From: Cristatella mucedo
Taxonomy: Eukaryota > Bryozoa > Phylactolaemata > Cristatellidae
Length of the DNA stretch: 64,000 nt
Direction: 5' to 3'
Assembly (NCBI GenBank): GCA_009760855.2
Contig: WPIO01000324.1
Coordinates: 22,892 to 86,891 of the forward strand
Positions within the stretch are counted from its first letter, which is position 1. Every line of letters starts with the position of its first letter. The notes under the pieces were generated by a model. The model saw nothing but the letters and a program-made list of their open reading frames with translations. It made no database searches and was not told where the DNA came from. Below, in pieces: positions 49,812 through 61,945 of this stretch. Position numbers and translations under genes: made by a program.

Positions 49812-50211
49812 ATGGCGCACGCGTTCGTTCTTTTCGCTGTGGCGGCCATCGGTGAGCGATTCGATTTCGCCGCCGCGCGGTGGCGCTCGCGCACGCCGGC
49901 AGCGCCATCGCGCTGCTGCGCGACGCATCCGTCCTCAGTCGCGGAGCGTGCGCTATGCTCAGCGGTCAAACGGTGCGCCTTCTCGCCGAGTCTTCGTTGC
50001 CATGCGCTCGCAAATCCGGTCGCAATCGCCACCCACGGCTTCGCTTGGCGCCGACGCGGCGCCGCCACTTGGGCTCGGGAGGCGCTGCCTAGAGCGCCTG
50101 CAGGCAGCGTCTCCAATGCCTGGCAACCGCCAGCGCCTCGAGCGCTGCGGGGCGAGAGCCGCGAAGCGGGGCGGAGGGGCCGCGGGGCGTACTCGCCCGC
50201 GCCGAGATGCG

Positions 50212-50247
<36 letters not shown>

Positions 50248-53200
50248 GGACGGACGAGGAAATCTCAGCGGGAGACTCGAGACAGAGAACGAATGTGAAC
50301 GGACAGAAATCGTTCGAGGAATCGCGGAAGTATAGGGTACCTCAGGGCTCGCGGGGCAAATTGATCCGGTTCTCTTCGAGATCTCGAATCTTTGTGATCT
50401 TTGCGGTGCTCCCTCCGCCGCCGATTCGATTGCCAGGCACAAAATAGGCTTTCCCTTCTATGCAGATGTCAGACTCAGCTTTACCTTTGCTTTGATAATA
50501 ATAATATGAATAATAATAATAATAATAAGAATACGTTTGATACAGCGCCCTCACAGAACTCAATCTGTTTCTAGGCACTTCACATTTGCTGCAAAGGAAG
50601 CACGGTCCATTCCCCCCAGCCTCCAGCACGTCAAAGTCCCTCAACTTATTTGGAAGCACGGTCCATTCCTCCCAGCCTCCAGCACGTCAAAGTCCCTCAA
50701 CTTATTTGTTGCATTTATTGATGACATCCGCACATGAATGGCAGCAAACTTTCTTAAATTAAATGATAAAACCAACTTACTAGTTATGCGAACCCATTAT
50801 GGCGAACCGAGTGCGATTCAGAAATTGGAAAACCTAGCCCTCAAAATCGGCTCTTCGAGCCATCATCTCCTGTTGAATCTGCACGAAATCTAGGTTTTCT
50901 CGTTTCAAAGTGGCCTTTCATTAGACTACTACATCTGCTCCACACTGTCAAGTCTACCTACTTTCAGCTACATAACATTGCTAAAATTCGGGCTTGCAGG
51001 GATACTACATCCAAATTGGTTAAATTATTGCCGGCGTCGCGGCCGCTTCCGGGTTTTCGCCCCGTCCTCTCCAACCGAACGTAGGGGGCAGCGGTCAAGC
51101 CCTTCTGTCGTTCCGCTTGCCGCTCAAATCCACTCGCCGTCCGCCCTCCTCTGCCCCGCCCTCCTCTTCGCCGCCGCCGCCGCCGCCCTTGGCTCCGTGC
51201 GACCTTCGGAAGCGGTCCGCAGGTCGTCGTCCGACAGACGCGCGGCAGGTCGCCGCGACCTACCTCTGGCTTGCCGTCGCCATCTTTTCTCTTTCGTTGC
51301 TAGGAAGCGTGGCGGCTGCGCCGAAATGCATGAACGGCTCGTTCAACGGCAAGCCGTGCGCCACGACCACGCACTTCTCGCTGACGTCATCCGGACAGCC
51401 GGGCTCGTGCGGCTGCGGCTCGAGCAGCGCCTCGTTCGCCTGGGCCAAGTCGGCGTACACGGCCGCCGCCAACGAGGCCTTTTTCAACGGCAACAGCAAG
51501 TTCGGCTCGTGGTGCGGGTCGGCGTGCGGCCGCTGCTACAAGCTGACCACCACGGGTAAGAGCGGCGGCGGCGGCGACGTCGCCGCTGCTCGCGGCCGGC
51601 GGCGGCGTCGGAGCTCTCTTCCACACTTGGCACTTGTCACCCCCTGTCGTCGCTCGTGCCGCCGCAGGTGGGTCGGTGAACGGTCAGGGCAGCGGCGCTC
51701 CGGCGGGCCGGTCGATCACGGTCATGGTGGTGGACGCGTGCCCCAGGGCCGGCAATCAGAACTGGTGCGGCCAGGGCCTGTGAGTAGCGCGCAGCGCCGC
51801 CCTCCGCAAGTCGCCGCCGCCGAAAGCCTGTCGCCCGCGACTAGTCGAAAGCGCGCGTGGCCGCCGCCGCCGAAAGCCTGTCGCCGCGCGCAAGTGAAGC
51901 GGAAGCTACGGAGCAACGTGCGGCGGCGCCGGCAGCGCGTCGTGGCAGCGCCGCGCACGTTGGCTTTGCAAGGCGCGTAGCAGCAGGCGCGGAGTAAACG
52001 GCAGACGCGCCTTGCTGCTTTCGGTTTTCGCTACCGAACTGCCGCAGGCGCGAATCGGGTCGCGTCCTGAACTAGGCGACCTCTGGCACTCGATCTCTGG
52101 CACTGCTGGCAATGAATCTTGAATTTACTCGCCTCCGGATGCAGCACGAATTGTGGGCGGCAGTGAACTTCACGAGCGTAAAGCGGCCGTAAGAAGCTAG
52201 CGAGGCGTGACGCTAGGGGACCCTTCGTGCTAGCGCTCTGCGTGGCAGAGTCGACAGATTGGCGCTTTGCTTTCACGCCGCCAGCCCGAGGGCTGCAAAT
52301 GACATCATAAGTTATTTCCATGACTACGCTTGCATCCTGACCCTGCGCAAGTCACCCCGAACCACGTTAAGCTCGCTGTCATTGAGCATGCTACCGCCAA
52401 CCATTCGATCATGCTTCCTTTGCAGCAAATGTAAAGTTCCTTGAAAGCGATTGGGTTCTCTCAAGTTGCCATATCAAGTGTATTATTACTATTATTTTTA
52501 CTATCACTCTCGGACACGGCTGAACAAGCCGCGTCCGAGCGTAGCAGAGCGTAGCAGCGAGCTTTGGCGCTGCCGCTCCGCTGGGCAGGAGGCGGAGCGC
52601 GACAGACATGGCGGACGGAGGCGTCGCTGCATCGCGAGCAGCGGCGCCGCCTCCGGGGACACCGTCTGCGTCCGATTCCGGGCCGAACGATTGGTCGCTG
52701 GCGATGCGGCGAGTCTCGAGTTGCCACCTAGCGGCAGCTCGTAGCCGCTAGGTGGCAACTTGAAGCAGCAGCCGGTTGTTGCAGCGTGTGCAGAGATGAT
52801 GATGATAATGATGATAATACTTTTGATATGGCGCCCTCAGAGAACTCGATCTCTTTCTAGGCACTTTACATATACGTGCGGCAGACTGCGAGAGTGGTCC
52901 AATGTATAGCGTGGCAACAACTCGCGGCCGTCCCGCCGCAGCAGTCCGTGATTTTCCGCGATCGGTTGAGCGCCCAAGCAGCGCGAGACGCGTCGAGAGA
53001 CGACTTCTTCCGCCGCCGCCGTCTCCCCCCCCCCCCCCGCGGACCGGATTTAGCGACAGCCGCCGCCGCCGCCGCCGCTAGCCCGGCAGCACGATTATGA
53101 ATGGTTCGCGCCCTCAAAATCGCTCGTGCCTGCGATCCCTCTCAGCAGTGCGCTGCAGGCCGCGGCAGTACCGAGCCCTGAAAAGGGCTGTTAATCTCCG

Positions 53201-53533
53201 TCCGAACGCGAGCGGCCCGCATATATAGCAACGGTTGGCGGAACGAAACGCGGAAACGCCTTCGCTCGCTCAAAAGCCGTGCGCTGACGGACCGGCGCTG
53301 ACACACGCTTTAGGGTAACTTCTCTGCCCGCTATTGATTTTTCGCTTTTTTGCAGAAACGGCTTAAACAAGTACGGTTACCCGGCGCATTTTGACCTCAC
53401 AAACGACAGCGGCCAGATCAACAAGCTCGGCTGGGACAATCCGGAAGTGACGTATGAGGCCGTCGCCTGCGGCGGCGGCGGCTCTCCGACGAGCACCCAG
53501 TTCAACTCATGCACTTGCAAGCTGGGCAAATAA
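49812..53533 (+). CDS. Secreted GH45 endoglucanase-like protein, four exons
   Basis: GH45 enzymes cut internal beta-1,4-glucan bonds by inversion; invertebrate versions are secreted digestive cellulases. Exons are 49812-49851, 51304-51555, 51668-51779 and 53356-53533 (TAA), all GT-AG and in frame, giving 193 residues. Residues 1-19 form a signal peptide (MAHAFVLFAV, then AAIGSVAAA). The mature part has the family pattern: NGKPCATTTHF, GSCGCGSSS, WCGSACGRCYKLTTTG, WCGQGL, NKYGYPAHFDL and TYEAVACGG. Asp148 in HFDL fits the proton donor. The general base Asp, expected shortly after the TT(T/R)xY element, is not there: TTTHFSLTSS has none. Asp120 in VVDACP is an extra acidic residue of unknown role. 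No carbohydrate-binding module is present. A polyadenylation hexamer overlaps the stop (53529-53534). Confidence 0.93.
49852..51303. other. GH45 intron 1
   Basis: Holds a (GA)n tract at 50213-50243 and a + strand LINE fragment with a minus-strand LINE tail nested in it (50285-51030). The GC-rich remainder shows nothing recognised. Confidence 0.75.
50285..51030 (+). mobile_element. LINE (family 1) fragment with nested LINE tail and a tandem duplication
   Basis: The RT palm start (VNGQKSFEE, RVPQGS) and FYADV-like sequence lie at 50289-50470. A minus-strand LINE terminus with (AAT)n occupies about 50495-50600. The + copy then resumes. A 54-bp segment (ggaagcacggtccattcc ... cttattt) is tandemly duplicated at about 50596-50707, spanning the junction. 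Confidence 0.8.
52318..52500 (+). mobile_element. LINE (family 1) 3' end
   Basis: Carries the 3' UTR elements in order: cttgcatcctgaccctgcgc, agtcaccccgaaccacgtta, cagcaaatgtaaagttcctt and gaaagcgattgggttctctc, ending with an interrupted ATT tail. Confidence 0.8.
52608..52751 (+). other. Short GC-rich ORF (47 codons) in GH45 intron 3
   Basis: An ATG in the context gacagacATGG opens a frame beginning MADGGVAASR that stops at TAG within the palindrome at 52719-52760. It looks like the N-terminus of many regulatory proteins but has no homology I can name and no donor clearly within it. It may be chance. Confidence 0.15.
52719..52760. repeat. Perfect palindrome, 17-bp arms with 8-bp loop
   Basis: gttgccacctagcggc (52720-52735) is followed by agctcgta and then the exact reverse complement gccgctaggtggcaac (52744-52759). 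The flanking A and T extend the pairing by one base. Confidence 0.9.
52797..52880 (-). mobile_element. LINE (family 1) terminal fragment
   Basis: Reverse complement of the family terminus (ggcgccctcagagaactcga, tctctttctaggcactttac) with an ATG/ATT-like tail. Confidence 0.8.
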
Positions 53534-53534
53534 A
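53529..53534 (+). promoter_or_regulatory. Polyadenylation signal overlapping the GH45 stop codon
   Basis: The hexamer aataaa includes the TAA stop at 53531-53533. If used, the 3' UTR would be only 15-30 nt long. No other aataaa was noticed within the next several hundred bases. Confidence 0.5.
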
Positions 53535-53857
53535 AAGGCGCTCGCTCGCTCGATCGATCGAGGATTGGCGCGCACGCGAGCACATGCACGCGTCTCGGAG
53601 AAGACGGAGCGATTACGCATGCGCGCGCGCCAGGCATCGCGACGTTACGGCGAACCCGGTGCGCAGCGGCTCCCCCAGTCGAAACGGAACCGCTAACGCA
53701 AGAGCCGCAAACGCAGCGCTCGTAGCGGTGCCTCGGCCTCGGCGGCCGACGAGCGACGAGTAGTGGCGACGCCCGAACCTCGTATTGAGGTTGGCGACTT
53801 CTAGATGCAGCACCAATGCAGCGCTGGCGGTACGCCCCGACAGCAGCGGAGGAGCAC

Positions 53858-53922
<65 letters not shown>

Positions 53923-54769
53923 ATAGCGCCCATAACTTAGCGTAGCAAATCCACATCCGTAACGTAGATAAATCTGTTTGACAGCAACGAAGGGTCGCAG
54001 GCGTTCAACACGTGACCACGACGTAGACCAACGCCTCCGTGGCAGTGAGCTCAAACCAGTTTAACTGTTTAGGCCAACTCCGGAAACGCAACCGATTGCC
54101 TGTTGCAGAGCGCCAGCTTTCACGCGGCCTCAGCTATTGATTATCGCGTAATCGGATCCCAGCCTTTAGAATTGAGGAACCGCGAGTAGCGAATGTAAGT
54201 CGTAATCTGGCTGATTTGTCTTGCCGCCGATTCACTGCCCCTCCTTGAGTAAAGGCCGCGATACAAAAGCTAACATCTGAGCATGCATGGTAGGTGTCCA
54301 CGTTTGGCTTCGCCACGACGTTAGGCTCTAACCCAAACTGCCACCAATCGAGGATTTTCCAAACGCCTCCTTCTAGGTTACCGCAGTAGCTGGTTTGTTT
54401 TTCTTTTTTTTTCAGCAGTCGTTCCACCAACGAGCTGGGCGCCCAAATGTTTCAACAATCCTAAGCTTTTCATAAGTTCCGGTCGTCAGCGCTTCTGATT
54501 GGCCAGAGAAGGCGACCACCTCTAGCCCCAGCGCTTTTTTGTATTAGCTTACTATTATTTTTATTTATTAGCTATTTTAATAAACACCTGCACCGATCTT
54601 AAATCAGAGCGAGAATTTCACAGGGAACACACTGAGAAGCAGACCTCCTTGCACAGAAGCGCGAGCAATTGTGACTTTCGCCTTATCACGCTCGCTACTG
54701 GCGTTGCATCTGCAACTTGCAGAGCCAATTGCATCCTCGTAGAAGAACTCGCGAAGACATTTGGACCCA
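53534..54769. other. GH45 3' flank, GC-rich then AT-rich intergenic DNA
   Basis: The first 400 bp is very GC-rich and holds a (CGG)n tract at 53860-53922. Past about 54.4 kb the sequence is AT-richer. No gene was recognised. Confidence 0.6.
53860..53922. repeat. (CGG)n trinucleotide repeat
   Basis: About 20 units of GGC/CGG, 330 bp after the GH45 stop. The overlapping poly-Arg and poly-Pro ORFs are by-products. Confidence 0.95.
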
Positions 54770-55560
54770 CAAGATAAGAAGCTTCCTTAAGTCGGCAAAA
54801 ACTTTTTCAAATCAAATGATGATAAAAATCAACTTAATGGGGAAAAACTAGAGTGACTCAAAAATTGTAAAAATCTTCCGATAATATGGGCTCTGCCGGC
54901 ATATCTCCTGTATCGTTCGCCCTGTATGGCGCCCTGTTACAAGATGACCTTTCACTATACGAGAGCATCAGTTCCACAGTCAAGTCTGCCTACTTTCAAC
55001 TACGTAACTTTTCGAAAATTTGGACCTGCTTAGATATGAAAACCACGTCCAAGTTATTCCCTGCACTGGTTACACCCAGTCTCGACTTTTCTAACTCGGT
55101 GCTTGCAGGTCTTCCTGCCAATGCAATCAGGCTCTCATTGTTGGTGCACAACTTAACAGTCAGGATTGTTTGTCGCGAATGTTGAAGTTGCCACATCTCG
55201 TATCACTGTCGCCGACCTGCACTGGCTCCCAATCAAGCAGCGCATCGACTTCAAGGTTGCGTCGCTCACTTGCTATCCCTTCATTCTCTGGCTCCTGTCT
55301 ATTCTATCAGATCTACTCCCCAACCAGGCTATGCATCGTACCAATCGCTCGTCTGACTCAAGTCTTTCAGCTGTACCTCGAACTAACCTTAAGTCATTTA
55401 CTGGCCGTGCCTTAAATTCGTATGCTCCCTAAGCCCGGAGCTCACTCGCGATTTCTGTCACAACATACCTTGACTCGACGACACGTAAGCAGAAAATAAA
55501 AATGCACACAATCTATTCCAGACAAAATATCGTGTACTTCTGATTTTCAATCACCTGAAC
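54770..55560 (+). mobile_element. LINE (family 1) degenerate copy
   Basis: From the segment equivalent to the KLNDDKTN region to the C-terminal domain ([33 protein letters not shown]) with scattered stops. The 3' UTR is replaced by another piece of LINE at about 55560. Confidence 0.8.
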
Positions 55561-55574
55561 GATTTCGATCAGGT

Positions 55575-55890
55575 GACTGATCAGCTTCTTGACTCGTCCT
55601 TCTAGATCGCACAGCATCATTTGACTCAATTGACACTTAGGGTTATTTTGAAATTTCTCTTAATACGCTCAGGTGTCCCTTGGCATGTGCGGGACTGGGT
55701 CAAGTCATGCCGAGTGAAAGACGTCGGAAAGTATGTGGAAATTGCTGTCGGCCATGAGTGGAGCCTTTAAAGTATGGGCAACCTCAGGGCTCGGTTGTAC
55801 GACCCCTTCTTCTTTGTTGTCTCTATGTTTGTCCCTCGGGATACGTCATCGCTAAGCACAATCATGTCCTACATTTCTTCCCGATGGTAT
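55575..55890 (+). mobile_element. LINE RT palm fragment
   Basis: Weak matches to AFDT-like, WVKSYLSGR-like and [13 protein letters not shown]-like segments (here PQGSVVRPLLLCCLYVC), followed by YVIAKHN. It is out of order relative to the preceding C-terminal piece, so it is a separate insertion or rearrangement. Confidence 0.6.
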
Positions 55891-57186
55891 CGGCGGCGGC
55901 GGCGGCGGCGGACTACTTATGTCTCAGCTTTTATAGCTCCCTGTGAAGCATCGAATTGATTTGACGCATTTTCTGCGCTCAAATTTCCTAGCATCATGGT
56001 GAACATTATTTTTTTTTTTTTTTTTTCACGCTTACTTACTTGTACATGATTTACTAAACGCTTCTAACGAAGCGTCATACTAACTATTCTCTACGAGTGT
56101 TTCCTGTGTGATTTCGCATGGTGGTTTGAACATGACACTTACTTGCTTTTGCCCGATTGTCAAATCACGATATCCAGCATGCCACTAATCCTTGGTTACT
56201 GGTTCTCCTGCAGTGGGTTGAAAAGGTCTGGGGAAGAGATTTAGTTTTCTTATGGTGCAACACAAATGACCCATTAGTATTGTCGTTATTTAGCTGAGAC
56301 CCTCTGTGATTTCAAGTCAATTCAGGTGGCAACAGAAGCCAGGCGTGAGTGTCAGACATGTGGCATATTCGAACTGAAGGTCGGGAATCGAAATCTTTAA
56401 ATTCAGCACCTAGAACGGCTACATGGCACGAAGCCAAAGTGCCGGTGTGATGGGAGTAAACCGAAGAGGGATTCCGGGAAAGAATGCCGGATAGATGTAT
56501 GCTGGTACAATCAAGTAGAGTGCTATGTGAGCCACAGATAGAGTAGCGATGATCAGACAAGGCTCGATACTGAGCTAGCGAGGCTAGGTCAAAACTCGTG
56601 CGATCGTGCAGCTACACTATTAACCGACGGGCCAGACGAGCGTCCGAGTTTTGCGCAAGTTGCATCGTACTATTATAACGAGAAAATGCACTTGTTCCTA
56701 GATAAAGAGAATTGCGTTATGAGCGGGATATCACAAACGCATTAGCTAGTTAGGATGTCGCACACTTGCTTAGTGGCTCCGATTGTGCTAGTGCCTCCTC
56801 CAGCTGAATATAGTCCGATTTCTTTGTGGAAATAATGCGACCATCCAATTTCAAGTAATTACGGAACTGCACCCCTGGACAACAAAATAGATAACAGAAA
56901 TCTCTCAAAATAAGAAGAGAGCGATTTAATATTCAGACTAGTTAGAGAATTGATGCAAATTTGGAGATGAAGTTGTGATTGCTCCTTCGCTCATTATAAA
57001 TTAAAACCACCGTCGAAAACTTACCCCTTGCTGGCCCAAGAACCAAAGGTTCACAATTTTTTATTGTAGCTGTAAAGAAAGGCTCGGAAGGATCCATTTC
57101 TTAGAAGACTGACGAAACAAATTAGCTTTAATGATAACTGCAGCTTGAATATTGCTCTTATAGACATGCAGCTGTAGGCACGTAAA
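55891..57186. other. Intergenic, with a likely LINE 3' remnant
   Basis: A poly-T run lies at about 56010-56026. A weak LINE-like 3' end (tggggaagagatttagtttt then cttatggtgcaacacaaatg) occurs at about 56130-56290. The rest, including 56340-56660, resembles no feature with certainty. Confidence 0.45.
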
Positions 57187-57375
57187 TAAAAATAAAATAA
57201 ATCCTAGCTAATTCAACAGCCTCTTTTTGTATGGCGACAGACGAGCCTTTACGGGTACCACCACCACTTGCAGTGGAGATATAGGATCGCCCACCACAGC
57301 AATTGAACCCACGACCTCTGGACCGAGGTCATGAAAGCAACCGTCTTACCTAGTGTGCCATCACGGCTCACCTGT
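57187..57375 (-). mobile_element. tRNA-derived SINE, type A
   Basis: Matches the 41640 copy closely in order: ttcaacagcctctttttgta, gacgagcctttacgggtacc, the B box aattgaacccacgacctctg and cttacctagtgtgccatcac. It lies directly before the foldback at 57398. Confidence 0.85.
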
Positions 57376-57397
57376 ATAACCATCTTCGAAACATATA

Positions 57398-57584
57398 GAA
57401 CCGAAGGCCGTCTGTGCGAGGGCACACAGTTCGCTTAGTTAGAAGTGCAAACTCGTCGATCATGTCAGCTAGTGTCGTGTTGTAGCAATCTACCAATGAT
57501 GCAACACGACATTAGTATACATGCTTGACGAGTTTGCATCTGACTAAGCGCACTGTACCCCCTCGCCCAGACGGCCAACGGTTC
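57398..57584. repeat. 187-bp foldback (inverted repeat with about 84-bp arms)
   Basis: The left arm starting gaaccgaaggccgtctgtgc and ending gtgtcgtgttg (57398-57482) pairs with the right arm from caacacgac (57502) to acggccaacggttc (57584), with scattered mismatches and one- or two-base offsets. The loop is about 19 bp. The structure lies between a SINE and a LINE. Confidence 0.85.
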
Positions 57585-59658
<2,074 letters not shown>

Positions 59659-60017
59659 GGGTCTAGAAGGCTGCTTAGTTTTCTTAAAAGACACGAACAT
59701 TTCTTTCTATTATTGCTCTTAGTAAGCCACCAATTCACATCAAATTCATGAAAGGACTCCCATGAAAATATTTGCAACCGCTCTTTATTAGGATGCGGTA
59801 GCCTTCAAATACCGTTGAAATTTTCTCACATCCGAGTTGTCTGAGCTCTAAAGGTTATAAGTTAGGATAGAGCTAGAGGTTAAAATTCCGGCGCCTCTTT
59901 TTGAGACCGTACAAAAGATCATTAACCGGAATGAGCACTCGAGGAAGCTGGAAAGAAGAACGCTTTGAAGAACCGCTGTGAAGAGGCTTCTCCTAGAAGA
60001 TTCTAGGCTTTCTATGA

Positions 60018-60226
60018 AATTGCAACGAGGAACCTTGCACGGAGCTGTTTGAAGCCGAAGGCGAAGAACTCGAGTACAGCGCGGGCTGCGGGGAGCTTTC
60101 TGAAGTCCTTGACCTTGATGCTCGTATTGAAAATATTGAGGGAGGAGAACGTGGACTCCGTACGGAAAAGCAAGTCGGTCGCAAAGGTCATCGCCAGGAT
60201 TTAGTGGATATTGTAACTAGCTAGCT
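60018..60226 (+). CDS. Possible 3'-terminal exon of an unknown gene
   Basis: A + strand frame is open for about 68 codons with an acidic composition (readable LFEAEGEELEYSAGCGELSE and LDLDARIENIEGGER). It ends at TAG (60224-60226), with aataaa at 60363-60368 downstream. The block is GC-richer than its surroundings. No start or convincing splice acceptor was found (weak candidate AG at 60028-60029), and no homology is recognised. Confidence 0.2.
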
Positions 60227-60699
60227 ACGGTCAGTACAATGGCAGCACGACTGTACTACATTTGGGTACTAATTCTGTAAAGCGATGTGTGGTACAATTG
60301 TAAATCTCAAAAAAACATCGCTATAAAACACAATTTCACGGTCATGTATTTTGTAAGTTACCAATAAATACATGTTAGTTTTTAGTTCACTTTTTATACA
60401 AGATCTGGAAAAGAAGGTATTTGAAAAAGTTAATTAATTTTATCATTGGATAAGAGTAACTTTAAAATTAATCAATTACCTAGTCACTAACAACGTCTGC
60501 GAGGATTAATCGTCCTTTTTATTCTTTGGATAAGTGCAACTGGTTAATAGCACTTAATAACCATTATTTAAATTTGCGTTACATGTTTCTATAGCCTGCA
60601 GAAGCTGCAGACTCTAACTTTTTAGCATCCGGCCAATGCACAACAAACCACGTGATGCGTGGCGATGTCACCTGAGTCAGTCCAAGTGCTGTGACCCCC

Positions 60700-60895
60700 A
60701 GTGTGCAACGTGATAATTATTACACGTTGATCTTGTGCATGTTTCCTCTTACCTTGTTTATGTTTATTGAAATTGTGCCTTTTACCACGAACCATTTTAT
60801 TATGCTTTCTTTAGAGCATATTTAAAGTGCCTAGACAAGATTAAGTTCACTGATGGCGCTATACAAATATATTGTTTATTGTTATTGTTATTGTT
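60700..60895 (+). mobile_element. LINE-like 3' end
   Basis: The sequence cacgttgatcttgtgcatgt, then tttaaagtgcctagacaaga, then ttaagttcactgatggcgct and atacaaat followed by TTATTG repeats follows the layout of the family 1 terminus with differences. Confidence 0.7.
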
Positions 60896-61636
60896 ACAAT
60901 CAATTGCAAATGCCGGCTGTAGCATCTGCAATTCCAAAATATTACCCCAATGCAAAAGGATTATCGGTGCACACTGGCATTCTGTCATGATCTGTACCAA
61001 GCAAAACTGAGCTCTATTACAGAGGTGTTTTTTACACCGTGGAGATTTACTTTCTATTTGTATTAGTAAAAAAAACTTTCTGGTTTCCATAGGGGGCGGT
61101 GCAGGAGAGGCCTAAAGTAAAAGGATGGTCCTGCTTCTCAAGATTCGAACAACTACGACCTTGGAAAGTGGGGATGCGAACGACCAACCGCCTATTCAAC
61201 GAAAAAACGATCAGAAATAGAAATGCAGCCTGCACGCTCTGCCTTCTGACGAGCTGTCCGCGAAAGGGCCGTTCGCGGAATGATGTTTTTTTTTTTTTTT
61301 TCTTTTTAAAGCAGATCCCAGTCGAAAATCTTTCTAAGAAAATAGATTAAGCCTAATACGCATTTTGGATATGTATCGTATTCTGATTGGAAGAGCTCAG
61401 GAAACCTCGTGCATAGCAACCCAACGTATCTACCAACGGATGGATTCATCGGCAGGTACGTCACCTAGTGAGCGCCTGCGGCCGCAGCCGTAGCCAGCCA
61501 TCACATGGACCTGATACACAAAGCCATCCCAACACCTGAACTGCTACACCTGGGCCTGCCGAAGCCAGGCACCGGGAGTTGATATCTGGTGATTGAGTCG
61601 CTTCCTAAATAGATTAAGCAAAACTTACGCCACACA

Positions 61637-61750
61637 ATAATAATAATATAATAACAATAATGATACATCTGAATAGCGGCTAGACACTTTACACATTAAC
61701 TGCAAAGGAAGGCACGGTAGCACCGAATTGTTAGTGGCGGTAGCGAATGA
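61637..61750 (-). mobile_element. LINE (family 1) terminal fragment, diverged
   Basis: An (AAT)n-like stretch followed by gatacatctgaatagcggct and agacactttacacattaact, the reverse of the family 3' end with the central element deleted. Confidence 0.55.
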
Positions 61751-61913
61751 AAGGACATTGCCCCCACCCCCCCCCCCCGACATCCCCCGTAGGGGGGGGA
61801 CAATTTTCCCCCTATGTTGATGAATTTTTAACCAAGAATACAGATATATATTATATATATATATCGTGTATATATATATATATATATATCTGTATATATA
61901 TATTATAATATAT

Positions 61914-61945
<32 letters not shown>

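Larger units (their letters stand above)
51780..53355. other. GH45 intron 3
   Basis: Contains a LINE 3' end on each strand (52318-52500 and 52797-52880), a 47-codon GC-rich ORF starting at 52608, and a strong palindrome at 52719-52760. No other gene was recognised. Confidence 0.7.

Noticed and set aside
53377-54054. A 225-codon minus-strand ORF with poly-Pro
   Set aside because: It overlaps the last GH45 exon in antisense and its poly-Pro part is the (CGG)n tract.
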